NCBI RefSeq assembly: GCF_009758205.1
Contig: NZ_WRXN01000002.1
Span: forward strand, 62,001-126,000
Direction: 5' to 3'
Origin: Chitinophaga tropicalis
Lineage (GTDB): Bacteria; Bacteroidota; Bacteroidia; Chitinophagales; Chitinophagaceae
DNA: 64,000 bases
The translations under genes and the position numbers were made by a program. Position 1 is the first letter of the stretch. The number at the start of each line of letters is the position of its first letter. The notes under the pieces are model-generated. The model was not told the origin of the DNA. It saw only the letters and a program-made list of their open reading frames with translations, and made no database searches. Below, piece after piece: positions 16,824 to 25,739 of the stretch.

Positions 16824-18989
16824 TTATTGCTTCAATATCTTAACCCGTTTCTGCTTGCCGTCTTTGCGTTCTATAGCAACAATATACATTCCCGGAGCTA
16901 AGGAAGATACCGACAACGTAGCCTGCGGATTGTTAACCCTCATAACCTCACGTCCGCTGATATCGTAAATGCGCAGTGTTCTTACTTTATCATTATTACG
17001 GAGGTAAAGCTGCTCACTTACAGGGTTAGGTGACAGGGTGATCACATTATCTTCCACTACTTTTTCATTCTGCATAGCTATCCTGGCAGAAGATGCAACA
17101 TTGGTAATGGTAAGATAATTGAGATTGAAGCCGCCCGTGCTTGTGGCAATACCGATGTTATATGATCCTGCAGGTAATGATACTGTATGTGATACATTAG
17201 CCCAGTTCTGCCATCCACCGGTATTAGGTATATTGACAGTGCCCAGTTGTGTAGCGCCGGCATCTTTTTCCAGCCTGAGGGTAGTGTTGGCATTAGGGGT
17301 AGCTACGCGATAACTAACCTGGTAAGTTCCTGTCGCCGGGATTGTAACCGCATAGGAAAGCCAGTCGCCCGCATCTATCCATCCTACGTTTTGCCCGCCA
17401 CCTGCATCTGTGGTCGTTTCTACGTCTATACCGGACATGTAGTTGTAGTTTTCCGCCTGAATAACGATAGAGGATGTATTGCTATTGGTTTCCACTTTCA
17501 ATGAACTGGTAGAATCATTGAAGTTGTTGTCTACAAAGCACGCATCATCTCCTGTCAGTACAAGGGTTTCTCCGCCAAAATTATCATGCTTGTAAAGAGT
17601 TACCTTATATCCGGAAGTCACCTTGACGGAAGAGATGTAGTCATTCGGGATACCTAATGCATTCAACTGACTAAGGGTATAGGTCCCGGTACTAAGTCCT
17701 ACGGCATTACCTCCATAGTTACAGTCCTGGTAGAAGATGGCAGCACCGGTTGGTGTCAATCCTGAATATCCGCCAATAGTGATAGTTGCACGTACAGGTG
17801 AAGGTGCATTGATGGTGGAAGACTGGTCAAATACATCATCATAACAGAAGCCATAGCTCAGGCTGTTTAAAGTGATGTCACTACGATGCCAGAATTTGGA
17901 ATACCAGTTGTAAGGAGAGGTTTGATAATACGCAGCCACATTTGAGAAATTCTGTGTAACGCCTGTAGCAAGGTTCAGATCTATAGCGTGACGGTTGATG
18001 GCCGCACATATCTGTGCCTGAACTACTTTGTCAAATTGTCCTCCGGAAGCCATAACACCACTGCCTTCCATCACTTCGGTATTGGTAGGCTTGTTTGATA
18101 TGGTACCTACCTGCCCGTCAGATGTCCTTGTGAAGGTGAATACATTTCCGGATACACGGCCGCTCCAGGTACCGGCATCTCCTGCATTGAATACCAGGTT
18201 GCCATTGCTGTATTTAGACCAGATAGCATCAATGTAGGAACCGAAATAATTGGCCTGAGCGCCACCGCTCTGGAAAGCAGCTGTCTTTGAAGGGAACTTG
18301 ATGATACCGTTTGTAGCATCATAGCAGCCGGCAAATGCAGATGGTGCATTAGACTGCCATAGTGAAAGTATCTGGCTATGAGGGATGATCTCTCCAACTT
18401 TTTTATAGAAACTGGAATTACCCCATACTTCAAGCCCCATAGGGTACTGGTAACTGTCAACACGGGTAGTGTTAGCCCAGAGGCCGTTTGACGCATTTGT
18501 GAGCTCGATCATCTCATACCGGATACCCTGGTTAGGGTCCGTAGGATTGGCAAGATTCGGAGCTGCATAACCGCTCGGCGCCCCCGAAGCGCCAAAGAAG
18601 TAGAGGAACAGCTGGGAATTGAAAGAGATCAGGATACGGCATCCTGCAATACCGGGAATATTGATGGTTTTCCCGGGAATCTCACTAAGCCTCGCAAAAC
18701 AGTTGGCGTATTTACCATTACCACCGGGGCCCTGGTTCCCGCCAATAACCGGCCCGGATACAGTGTTGTCTGATACGCTCATCAGGTTAACCGCGCTGGT
18801 CTTCGGATTGATCCAGACATGATTGCCGTTAATGATACCTACAATAGCTACATACACATTGGCGTCAGTGTACTGTGAGTTATTGGATAATGTGAAAGGG
18901 ACTGTTGTCTGGGCCTGTACTTTGCCTGATGCCGTTATGGCAAATGCAAGCAGTAAGACCCTGAGGGAAAAGAAAGGTCTGATTTTCAT
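16824..18989 (-). CDS. Secreted GH64 beta-1,3-glucanase with crystallin-like, CBM6 and T9SS sorting domains
   Basis: A 721-residue exported enzyme. The signal peptide (VLLLAFAITASGKVQAQ) is followed by a GH64/thaumatin-like catalytic domain (about 28-385). E162 in MIELT and D178 in TRVDSYQYP are 16 residues apart, as in the catalytic pair E154/D170 known for Streptomyces laminaripentaose-producing glucanase. GFCYDDVFDQS is the conserved family tail. Next are a beta/gamma-crystallin-like domain (about 410-490, YQDCNYGGNAVGL, YKHDNFGGETLVL) and a CBM6 (about 508-630, IVIQAENYNYMSG, GWIDAGDWLSYAV). A T9SS type-A C-terminal domain ends the protein (LSPNPVSEQLYLRNN, GMYIVAIERKDGK). It likely attacks fungal or algal beta-1,3-glucan outside the cell. 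It is a single-gene unit. Confidence 0.9.
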   Translation of the reverse strand: MKIRPFFSLRVLLLAFAITASGKVQAQTTVPFTLSNNSQYTDANVYVAIVGIINGNHVWINPKTSAVNLMSVSDNTVSGPVIGGNQGPGGNGKYANCFARLSEIPGKTINIPGIAGCRILISFNSQLFLYFFGASGAPSGYAAPNLANPTDPNQGIRYEMIELTNASNGLWANTTRVDSYQYPMGLEVWGNSSFYKKVGEIIPHSQILSLWQSNAPSAFAGCYDATNGIIKFPSKTAAFQSGGAQANYFGSYIDAIWSKYSNGNLVFNAGDAGTWSGRVSGNVFTFTRTSDGQVGTISNKPTNTEVMEGSGVMASGGQFDKVVQAQICAAINRHAIDLNLATGVTQNFSNVAAYYQTSPYNWYSKFWHRSDITLNSLSYGFCYDDVFDQSSTINAPSPVRATITIGGYSGLTPTGAAIFYQDCNYGGNAVGLSTGTYTLSQLNALGIPNDYISSVKVTSGYKVTLYKHDNFGGETLVLTGDDACFVDNNFNDSTSSLKVETNSNTSSIVIQAENYNYMSGIDVETTTDAGGGQNVGWIDAGDWLSYAVTIPATGTYQVSYRVATPNANTTLRLEKDAGATQLGTVNIPNTGGWQNWANVSHTVSLPAGSYNIGIATSTGGFNLNYLTITNVASSARIAMQNEKVVEDNVITLSPNPVSEQLYLRNNDKVRTLRIYDISGREVMRVNNPQATLSVSSLAPGMYIVAIERKDGKQKRVKILKQ

Positions 18990-19072
18990 AGATTACGGGT
19001 GTTTGAATTAACAAAATGTCACCCCTAATTTAAAATTAATTTTCGTTAGTGCACTCATTTGAATTTTTAGCC

Positions 19073-19083
19073 GGCCACAGGCC
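19073..19083. repeat. GGCC-type intergenic palindrome (GGCC-ACA-GGCC)
   Basis: A 4-bp stem with an ACA loop in the gap between the GH64 gene and the alpha/beta hydrolase gene, 20 bp past the hydrolase stop. Flanks read TTTAGCC and CAATCGCC, recalling the AGCC flank at 62722. Confidence 0.5.
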
Positions 19084-19103
19084 CAATCGCCCCATTATTT
19101 CAC

Positions 19104-19898
19104 TCAATGCGTCTGCAACCAGTTATAAATAAATTGCGCATCTTTCTGCCAACCCGGCAAACCCAGCACAAAATGATTACGCTTATTCACCACATATTCC
19201 GTCACTGAATTTCTATCCCGGTAGCTCTTATGCACCCTTCTGCAAAGATGCTCAGGAATACATTGATCATCCGTACCAGCAAGCAGCAGCAGGGGAGGAT
19301 GCGGTTTACTGAAATCCACATACGCGGCTTTTGTAAGCCCGCCTCTCGCTGCCCTTTTCGATTCAGGTATCACCAGCTGCTCATATCCTTTTTTCTGTTG
19401 CTCAAGAGACATTCCATTAGTAAATGAGAACTGCCATTTCTTAAAAGGCATTAGATACGTCTTGTCAAGTGATGAAAAGAAGCCCAACGTAGGAAGATTC
19501 GACTTGAGAAAATTCAGTTCATAAGGAAACACACCCTGAGGCGGCACCGCATGAATAGCCACTGCTCCGGCAGCATAACCCCTGTTCAGTAGTACCTGTG
19601 TAAAAAGGCCGCCAAATGAATGCCCTATTAATATTGGCTTTTCAGGAAGTTTCTGTATGATGGAAGTATAATGGTTAACTACATCATCCATAGTAACGGC
19701 AGAGAGATGCTTATCCGGATGCCGTCTTCTCAGTGTCTCAGTATCAGCATCCTTACCAGGCCAGGGGGGCGCCATAGTATTATATCCTTTTTCCTGGAAG
19801 AAACTTTGCCATTGGTCCCAGCATGCATGGGAAACATATGCGCCGGTTAAGAAAACAATTGTTGAAGAGCTGATCATGTCAATATTTTTGAATAACAC
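19104..19898 (-). CDS. Alpha/beta hydrolase
   Basis: A 264-residue cytoplasmic hydrolase of the alpha/beta fold. The nucleophile elbow is GHSFGG, the acid region LLLAGTDDQCIPE and the histidine NHFVLGLPGWQ. The early FLTGAYVSHACWDQWQSFF is the usual oxyanion-loop segment. The substrate is unknown. An in-frame ATG at 19877 (MISSSTIVFLTGAYV) is an equally good start and lies 38 nt below the predicted transcription start. It is monocistronic, with its own promoter. Confidence 0.85.
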   Translation of the reverse strand: MLFKNIDMISSSTIVFLTGAYVSHACWDQWQSFFQEKGYNTMAPPWPGKDADTETLRRRHPDKHLSAVTMDDVVNHYTSIIQKLPEKPILIGHSFGGLFTQVLLNRGYAAGAVAIHAVPPQGVFPYELNFLKSNLPTLGFFSSLDKTYLMPFKKWQFSFTNGMSLEQQKKGYEQLVIPESKRAARGGLTKAAYVDFSKPHPPLLLLAGTDDQCIPEHLCRRVHKSYRDRNSVTEYVVNKRNHFVLGLPGWQKDAQFIYNWLQTH

Positions 19899-19920
19899 AG
19901 ATGATATCCTGGTTACAGTT

Positions 19921-19951
19921 CAAAAATACCGTTGTTAGCAGCCTCATTCAA
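19921..19951 (-). promoter_or_regulatory. Promoter of alpha/beta hydrolase gene (TTG-N20-TATTTTTG)
   Basis: On the minus strand TTG (19951-19949) is followed after 20 nt by TATTTTTG (19928-19921), a full match to the Bacteroidota TAnnTTTG -7 element. Predicted start of transcription is near 19915. Confidence 0.6.
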
Positions 19952-19980
19952 TTGACATCTCCATCTTTCAGTTGTATAAA

Positions 19981-21357
19981 TCAATGAAAAAACTTCCCAT
20001 TACGTATACCCAGTTTTTTCATGCGGGCGTTAAGCGTCGAAACCGGAAGACCAAGTATCTCCGCCGCACCGCCAGGACCTGATACTTTACCATTACAGTT
20101 TTTTAACACAGAAGTGATATGCTCTCTTTCATTCTCAGCCATGGTCTTCAACGTGCTTGAGGAAGTAGATGCTGTGCTTGTCGCTTGCCCCGGCAGGGGA
20201 AATTCTGTAATGATATCCTCCCTTGACAGCAACACCGTTCTCTCAATCACATGTTCCAGTTCCCTGATATTACCTGGCCAGGAATAGGAGATAAGTGATT
20301 GCATGGCTGCCGCGCTGATAGTCTTGACCGGCTTGCCCAGCCTGCGGCAAAAGGTCTCAGCAAAATGAATGGCCAGCAGGTTGATGTCTCCCTCACGTTG
20401 CCTTAAAGGAGGCATCGGCAGCGGGAAAACATTTAACCTGTAATAAAGGTCCATCCTGAACCTTTTTTCACTCACTTCCAGCTCAAGATTGCGGTTAGTA
20501 GCGGCAATCACCCTGACATCCACTTTAATGGCAGAAGCGCCTCCAAGCCTTTCTATTTCCTTTTGCTGTATAGCCCTCAGCAGTTTTGACTGCATATCAA
20601 CAGGCATTTCCCCGATCTCATCGAGAAACAACGTGCCGCCGTTCGCCTGTTCAAACTTACCTGTACGGCGTTCTGTCGCACCTGTAAAAGCGCCTTTTTC
20701 ATGACCGAAAAGAATCGACTCTATGAGCGTGGGGGGCAGGGTAGTACAATCTACTTTAACAAGCGACCCACGGTTACGGTTAGACAGCTGATGAATGACC
20801 TCTGCCACACGTTCTTTACCTGTGCCGCTTTCACCCAGTATAAGCACGCTGGTATCTGTCGGTGCAACTATTTCCAGCTGCTCGATCACCTGTTTCAAGG
20901 CATGGCTGTTCCCGAAAATACCATGGAAATCCCCTTCCATCTGCGGCTTACTCTGCATACGTTGCTTCTTTAACAAAGCCTCCCGTCCGTTTGTATGCTG
21001 GTAAACAGCTATTTCCAGCATTACAAGCACATCTTTCTCACGGTAAGGCTTTACAAGAAAGCCATAAGGCCCCGTTTTTTTCGCAGCTTCAAGTGTATCC
21101 TGGTTGGAGTTGGCTGAAAGATACAGGAAGGGTATGTTCCTTTTCTTTAGCTCCCAGGCAAGATCTATACCTGTCTGCGGACCATTAAGAAAAATATCTA
21201 TCAGCACAAAATCCGGTTGCTCCTTTTCCATTTCCTGCCTTGCAGCAACTACAGATCGGGCAATGCCGGTAACAGCATAACCTGCCTTTTCCAATATCCT
21301 TTCAAGATTATTGGCTTCAATAAATTCATCTTCGACAATTAATATCTTTCTGTTCAT
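19981..21357 (-). CDS. Sigma-54-dependent response regulator (NtrC type)
   Basis: A 458-residue activator. Receiver domain 1-120 has phospho-acceptor D54 (FVLIDIFLNG) and KPY near 103. The AAA+ sigma-54 interaction domain (about 148-375) has Walker A GESGTGKE, the sigma-54 contact loop GAFTGA, Walker B GGTLFLDEIGEMP and the R-finger region FRMDLYYRLNVFPLPMPPLR. A Fis-type helix-turn-helix closes the protein (GPGGAAEILGLPVSTLNARMKKLGI). Its start overlaps the stop of the sensor kinase gene by 4 bp (ATGA). The target genes are unknown and would be preceded by GG-N10-GC type -24/-12 promoters. Confidence 0.95.
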   Translation of the reverse strand: MNRKILIVEDEFIEANNLERILEKAGYAVTGIARSVVAARQEMEKEQPDFVLIDIFLNGPQTGIDLAWELKKRNIPFLYLSANSNQDTLEAAKKTGPYGFLVKPYREKDVLVMLEIAVYQHTNGREALLKKQRMQSKPQMEGDFHGIFGNSHALKQVIEQLEIVAPTDTSVLILGESGTGKERVAEVIHQLSNRNRGSLVKVDCTTLPPTLIESILFGHEKGAFTGATERRTGKFEQANGGTLFLDEIGEMPVDMQSKLLRAIQQKEIERLGGASAIKVDVRVIAATNRNLELEVSEKRFRMDLYYRLNVFPLPMPPLRQREGDINLLAIHFAETFCRRLGKPVKTISAAAMQSLISYSWPGNIRELEHVIERTVLLSREDIITEFPLPGQATSTASTSSSTLKTMAENEREHITSVLKNCNGKVSGPGGAAEILGLPVSTLNARMKKLGIRNGKFFH

Positions 21358-23792
21358 ACAGCTGCATTGACAAGGTTAGTGGCAGGAAGTCCCGTTACTG
21401 ACCTCAGCGGGCGGCTTACCAGGAATGTTATCGTTATAGAAGTCCCATTGGTTGAATGAATGTCCAGCGTTGCATCAATATCTTTTGTCAGCCCCCGTAT
21501 CAGCTTTAACCCAAGTCCCTGGATCTTACTGTTCAGGATACCCGGTGCAATACCTGTCCCGTTATCGGAAATACAGAGCTTTGCATAACCACCGCTTTCA
21601 TTCAGAAAAGAGATGATGATATTATCCCCCGGTCCCGGTTTCGGGAAAGCATATTTAATGGCATTGGTCACCGCCTCATTTACTATCAGCCCCAGGGGAA
21701 TAGCCTGAGATACGTCCAGCTCCGCTTCCTCTACATTCACCATGACCTTAATTCTGCTTCTCACATCATAGCTGTCACAAAGATATTGAATAAGCTCTGG
21801 CAGGTAAGCGCCCATGTTGACAGATGAGATGTTTTCGTTATGATAAAGCTTTTGATGGATGAGCGACATGGCATGTATCCTGTTCTGGCTTTCCTGTATG
21901 GCCAGCAGGGCTTCATTCTGCAGGTTGGCGGATTGTGATTCCAGCAGGCTTACAATAGTTTGCAGGTTATTTTTGACGCGGTGATGTACTTCCCGCAACA
22001 GCCATTCTTTTTCTTCTACCAGTTGCTGAAGAGCAGTATTTCTTGCCAGCGTTTCGCGGTTTACTCTCTGTTTTACCCTGTATTGATTATACAGTAATCC
22101 CACAATAATTAGAAGCACAACAGCGCCGGCCAGCGTAGCATTGCCCATCATGGAACTGCGGGCCAGCTTTTCTTTCTGTAACTGGCTATCTTTGGTTAAG
22201 ATACGGATGTCCTGGTCCTTCTTCTTTGTTTCGTACTGTACAGTGAGTTCATCCATCTTTTTCCGTTGTGAGATGCTGTAAGTCGAGTCGGCAAACCGGT
22301 GGAACTTCTGGTAATGCTGTATAGCAGATGCATACTTCCCGGCAACCGAATCAAGCCTGAACAGGAGGTGATACGCTGCCGCCCTCGTAGGGACCGTCCC
22401 TTGCCCTATAGGGCCTTCCAGTATCTTCATGGCATATTCCCTGGAGGCTGCATAATTACCCTTCCGGAAATAAAAGGTGGAAACCTGGTTATAGGCTACC
22501 AGCATTTCTGTATAAGTGAACTGTGGAGGGAAGTGTTTGGCCATGTCGAGGAACTGCAGGTAATAGTCCAATGCCTGCTCGTCCTGGTGCAGGGCGTCAT
22601 AACAATATCCCATGTTATAGATAAGATGCATTTTGTCGAAAGCATTCGTAGGGGGATAACGGCTACTGATGTCTTTAGCCAGTTTGAGCGACTGTTCATA
22701 CAGGTCCTGTTTATTGAGCAGGCGTATTTTACCCAGGAAACTTTTGAACCAGAACACCTGCGTTTCCCTGGTTTTAGGAATGCTCAATGCACGTGCATTC
22801 CAATAAGTAGCTGCTGGCATATTATTGAGATTGGCATTTGCTTCACTCATACGTTTGCAATACGTGGTTGACAGCGCAGTATCTCTTGTTGCTTCCATAC
22901 AGGTAATAGCCTCTTCGGCATTCAGCTTCGCCTGTAATAAGTTGCCCTGCATGCTGTACCAGAATGACAGAACAGAATAAACATATTGATTGTGTAGGAA
23001 GCCGATCTTTTTTTCAAGAGCAAGGACTTCCTGTAATTCGTTCAGTACCAATTCCGGGTGAGTATGAGTATGGTCCAGCAACAGTACTATCATGACCCTG
23101 TACTGCAGGAGAGGGAGTTTTACTTTTTTACATATACTCAATGCCTCCTGTAGATATAACTCTCTTTCAGGGAGACCGGGAGGAAGCGACCCTGCCTGGT
23201 AAAGCAACGATGTTGCCAGCATCCTTGCATTCCCTGCTTTACGGCATAAGGTAGTAGCCTGTTCAAGATATTGCCGGCTTTTCACCTCCTCATTCTTTTC
23301 ACTATACAGCTGGCCAAGCAGCCACAAACTGTATGGCAACCATTTGGCATTGGCAGCTTGATGTAGTTGCTCAATAAAAATGATGGCCTTGTCCATATCC
23401 CTTTTCTCGCTGCCCGGTTTATGAAGGTAATAGATACACAGTTCCGCCAGCAGTTGTAACCTTGCATCACCCTGCAGGTCTGCCAGACGCTGTTCAGCAG
23501 TAGTTATTCTTCCTGAATCGATCAGCTGCTGGCCGGGATAGTCTTTCCCGCTGGAAAAGTCTTCATTATAGGCTAACAGCCGGCTTAAGCCAAACATATT
23601 GGCAGAAAAGACAGTGGAGCTGTCCCTGTCCATCTGTCCCTGGCAAATACCGTATATAAAGTTGGCCGTCGAAATAACGAGCAGCCTTTGCATATCGGCA
23701 TTATAGGATGGTGGAACGGGATTGCGGAGTTGCTGGCCATTGGAAAGCATGGTCATTCCGGACAGCCATAACAGTAACAGAAACCGGGGCAT
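21354..23792 (-). CDS. TPR-containing HisKA_2 sensor histidine kinase
   Basis: An 812-residue membrane kinase paired with the sigma-54 regulator. It has a signal peptide (MPRFLLLLWLSGMTMLSNGQQ) and a periplasmic array of TPR-like helices (about 90-500). A membrane helix lies near 555-575 (NATLAGAVVLLIIVGLLYN), then a short coiled region. The HisKA_2 phospho-acceptor is H604 in HHRVKNNLQTIVSLLESQ. The ATPase domain has VNEAVTNAIKYAFP, ISDNGTGIAPG and GLGLKLIRGL. HisKA_2 kinases feeding a sigma-54 activator are common in Bacteroidota, but the signal sensed by the TPR region is not known. It has its own promoter at 23817-23847. Confidence 0.93.
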   Translation of the reverse strand: MPRFLLLLWLSGMTMLSNGQQLRNPVPPSYNADMQRLLVISTANFIYGICQGQMDRDSSTVFSANMFGLSRLLAYNEDFSSGKDYPGQQLIDSGRITTAEQRLADLQGDARLQLLAELCIYYLHKPGSEKRDMDKAIIFIEQLHQAANAKWLPYSLWLLGQLYSEKNEEVKSRQYLEQATTLCRKAGNARMLATSLLYQAGSLPPGLPERELYLQEALSICKKVKLPLLQYRVMIVLLLDHTHTHPELVLNELQEVLALEKKIGFLHNQYVYSVLSFWYSMQGNLLQAKLNAEEAITCMEATRDTALSTTYCKRMSEANANLNNMPAATYWNARALSIPKTRETQVFWFKSFLGKIRLLNKQDLYEQSLKLAKDISSRYPPTNAFDKMHLIYNMGYCYDALHQDEQALDYYLQFLDMAKHFPPQFTYTEMLVAYNQVSTFYFRKGNYAASREYAMKILEGPIGQGTVPTRAAAYHLLFRLDSVAGKYASAIQHYQKFHRFADSTYSISQRKKMDELTVQYETKKKDQDIRILTKDSQLQKEKLARSSMMGNATLAGAVVLLIIVGLLYNQYRVKQRVNRETLARNTALQQLVEEKEWLLREVHHRVKNNLQTIVSLLESQSANLQNEALLAIQESQNRIHAMSLIHQKLYHNENISSVNMGAYLPELIQYLCDSYDVRSRIKVMVNVEEAELDVSQAIPLGLIVNEAVTNAIKYAFPKPGPGDNIIISFLNESGGYAKLCISDNGTGIAPGILNSKIQGLGLKLIRGLTKDIDATLDIHSTNGTSITITFLVSRPLRSVTGLPATNLVNAAV

Positions 23793-23816
23793 TGCAGAGG
23801 GATTTTGGTTTGGCCT

Positions 23817-23847
23817 CTAAAGTACGGAATAGAAAGCGGTTTCGCAA
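23817..23847 (-). promoter_or_regulatory. Putative promoter of sensor kinase operon (TTG-N20-TACTTTAG)
   Basis: On the minus strand TTG (23847-23845), 20 nt, then TACTTTAG (23824-23817), one mismatch from TAnnTTTG. Transcription would begin near 23812, about 20 nt before the ATG. Confidence 0.5.
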
Positions 23848-23878
23848 TCATGTGCCGGTTACTGCCAGATGCCCTATA

Positions 23879-24724
23879 CTATTGCTGATTGTCAACCAGT
23901 TTCTTGAAACTGCTGAAACTTACACCTGTATTGTTCTTGAAATATTTGCTGAAATGGGAGATATCATCAAAACCAAGTGCATATGAAATTTCTTTCATAC
24001 TCTTATCTCCGTCCAGTGCCCGCCGTTTGGCTTCCATGATAATACAACGCTGTATATGGTAGCTGGCAGTATACCCGGATATTCTTTTTATCACCTGGTT
24101 AAGATGGGAGGGCGTAAGCGACAATGAACGTGCATAATAAGACACCCTTTTCTGCATTGTAAAATGATCCGCAAGAAGCTTAAAGAACTGCCTTGAAATT
24201 TCCTGGTCCCTGCGGGGTGGAAATTCTATGATAGCCTCCGTATGTTCCCATTCAAAATATTCCAGCAGCACCTTCAGCCATCCCAGTATAATACCCTGGC
24301 GTGCCGAGGCTTCCCGCTGTATAACAGAAAGTATCAGTTCAAGCAATGAAGCTTTCTCCTTATCCAGTTTACAGCACCACGGATGAGCCAGAAAATTGCT
24401 ATGATAGAACTGCTGTAGCCCCTGGTTAAGGGTAAGATGGAAATACTCTTCTGAAATACTGATATGAAACCCCTTCACATTTTCTGAAATTGCTGCAAGC
24501 CGGAACTGTCCGGGTATCAAAAAACAGGCAGTATGTGTCGTTAACTGCAGGGGATAACCATTTACTTCTATATCGTAATGGCCTTCCTGCACCAGGATGA
24601 TCTCAAACCTGGAAAGCTTGCCGGAAGGAAAATAGGTGAGGGCATCCGCCATGGCCTGTTCTTTAAGTGAAGTAACAGCAATGGGGCGGGCTAGCGGATT
24701 GGTGACAAAATTGGTATTTCTCAT
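23879..24724 (-). CDS. AraC-family transcriptional regulator
   Basis: A 281-residue regulator with an N-terminal cupin-like sensing half (about 30-120, LVQEGHYDIEVNGYPLQL, ACFLIPGQF) and a C-terminal AraC DNA-binding domain (about 175-278). The two helix-turn-helix units are YYARSLSLTPSHLNQVIKRI and ISYALGFDDISHFSKYFKNN, ending NTGVSFSSFKKL. The effector and targets are unknown. It is transcribed alone, upstream of and in the same direction as the two-component pair. Confidence 0.92.
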   Translation of the reverse strand: MRNTNFVTNPLARPIAVTSLKEQAMADALTYFPSGKLSRFEIILVQEGHYDIEVNGYPLQLTTHTACFLIPGQFRLAAISENVKGFHISISEEYFHLTLNQGLQQFYHSNFLAHPWCCKLDKEKASLLELILSVIQREASARQGIILGWLKVLLEYFEWEHTEAIIEFPPRRDQEISRQFFKLLADHFTMQKRVSYYARSLSLTPSHLNQVIKRISGYTASYHIQRCIIMEAKRRALDGDKSMKEISYALGFDDISHFSKYFKNNTGVSFSSFKKLVDNQQ

Positions 24725-24868
24725 AGTGGTAATTCCGGTTAGTGATAGTTTGCCATAACTAATAATGTGCCTGGTTGTTATTTGATTGATTTTTATTTAG
24801 TTGTGAGATTCTGGCGGTTTTATTTTAACGATATATGGATAATGCACCAAAGCGAATAACCAAATATG

Positions 24869-24917
24869 GAGACTAAACAAAAGCGCGGGATTTTGTCCCG
24901 CGCTTTTGTTTAGTCTC
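24869..24917 (-). terminator. 22-bp perfect hairpin terminator below the MBL hydrolase
   Basis: GAGACTAAACAAAAGCGCGG begins an arm at 24869-24890 that pairs without mismatch to 24896-24917 around the loop TTTTG. The GC core is flanked by A- and T-tracts inside the stem, so it can work in both directions. It ends the lipase-MBL operon on the minus strand. A small CCGC-CA-GCGG palindrome follows at 24924-24933. Confidence 0.85.
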
Positions 24918-24949
24918 TCTTTGTCCGCCAGCGGCAAACAAACCATTGC

Positions 24950-25732
24950 TTAGTAGAGGGCGATTTCCTTTCCCGGCTCCGGAAAAACCGTTTTTTGCCA
25001 CACTTCCGTATCTTTTTCCAGTATATCTCTCAATGCCGTTTCATTCTCTTTGAAATGCGTCCAGCCACTGAAATGTACCGGTATTATCATAGTAGGACAA
25101 AGTACCCTGACAGCCTTCAGCAGCTCTGCGCCGCTGAATGTATACTGCCCCCAACCCGTCAGGTACCTGAATTGCACAGCGCCAACATGAAAGATCCCGG
25201 TATCAATTCTGAAACGCTGTGCTATCTCCTGTATGCCCCTGAAATAAACAGTATCCCCTGAAATATATATAGCCCCGTTCTTCAGCAGGCTGCTTTCAAT
25301 AATGAACCCGATAACCTTCCCCGCAAAAGATCCCGGTACCCACCAGGGGTGATGTTGTGCCGGTGTTGCCGTGATCTTCAGGTCCGGAACGCGGGAATTC
25401 CTGATGTAAAAGGACTGCCATTCCTTAAGCCCCCTTGCATTGGGCAGAAGACGGGTAGCCGCCTCCGTAGAAAGGACCAGGGGCACTTTTTCAGTTAACC
25501 GCCTGCCTTCATGATCGAAATTATCTTTATGCTGATGGTGGCTTAACAGTACAAGGTCTATATCACCCGGGGTTAAGGATGACAAGGCCGGTACAGAGGT
25601 TTTCCGGGAGAAAGTTCCTGAACCATGATAATACAGTTTCCCCGGACTGTCCAATGTCGGATCTGTCAGTATTTTATAACCGCCTATGTTCAGAAGAACA
25701 CAGGCGGTATCAATATGGGTAATGCTTATCAT
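24950..25732 (-). CDS. Metallo-beta-lactamase-fold hydrolase (UlaG-like)
   Basis: A 260-residue cytoplasmic protein. The metal site is SHHQHKDNFD (an HxHxDN variant of HxHxDH), with further ligands in TPAQHHPWW, ISGDTVYF and IPVHFSGW. The pattern is that of the UlaG/RomA-type MBL family (beta-lactamase_2), whose members include lactonases and phosphodiesterases. The substrate is unknown. It starts 7 bp after the upstream lipase gene ends, so the two are co-transcribed. Confidence 0.87.
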   Translation of the reverse strand: MISITHIDTACVLLNIGGYKILTDPTLDSPGKLYYHGSGTFSRKTSVPALSSLTPGDIDLVLLSHHQHKDNFDHEGRRLTEKVPLVLSTEAATRLLPNARGLKEWQSFYIRNSRVPDLKITATPAQHHPWWVPGSFAGKVIGFIIESSLLKNGAIYISGDTVYFRGIQEIAQRFRIDTGIFHVGAVQFRYLTGWGQYTFSGAELLKAVRVLCPTMIIPVHFSGWTHFKENETALRDILEKDTEVWQKTVFPEPGKEIALY

Positions 25733-25739
25733 AAAGAGG

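Noticed and set aside
24869..24917. Transposon end or integron attachment site
   Set aside because: The perfect stem with A/T tracts and its place after a stop codon fit a terminator; no transposase or target duplication is seen.
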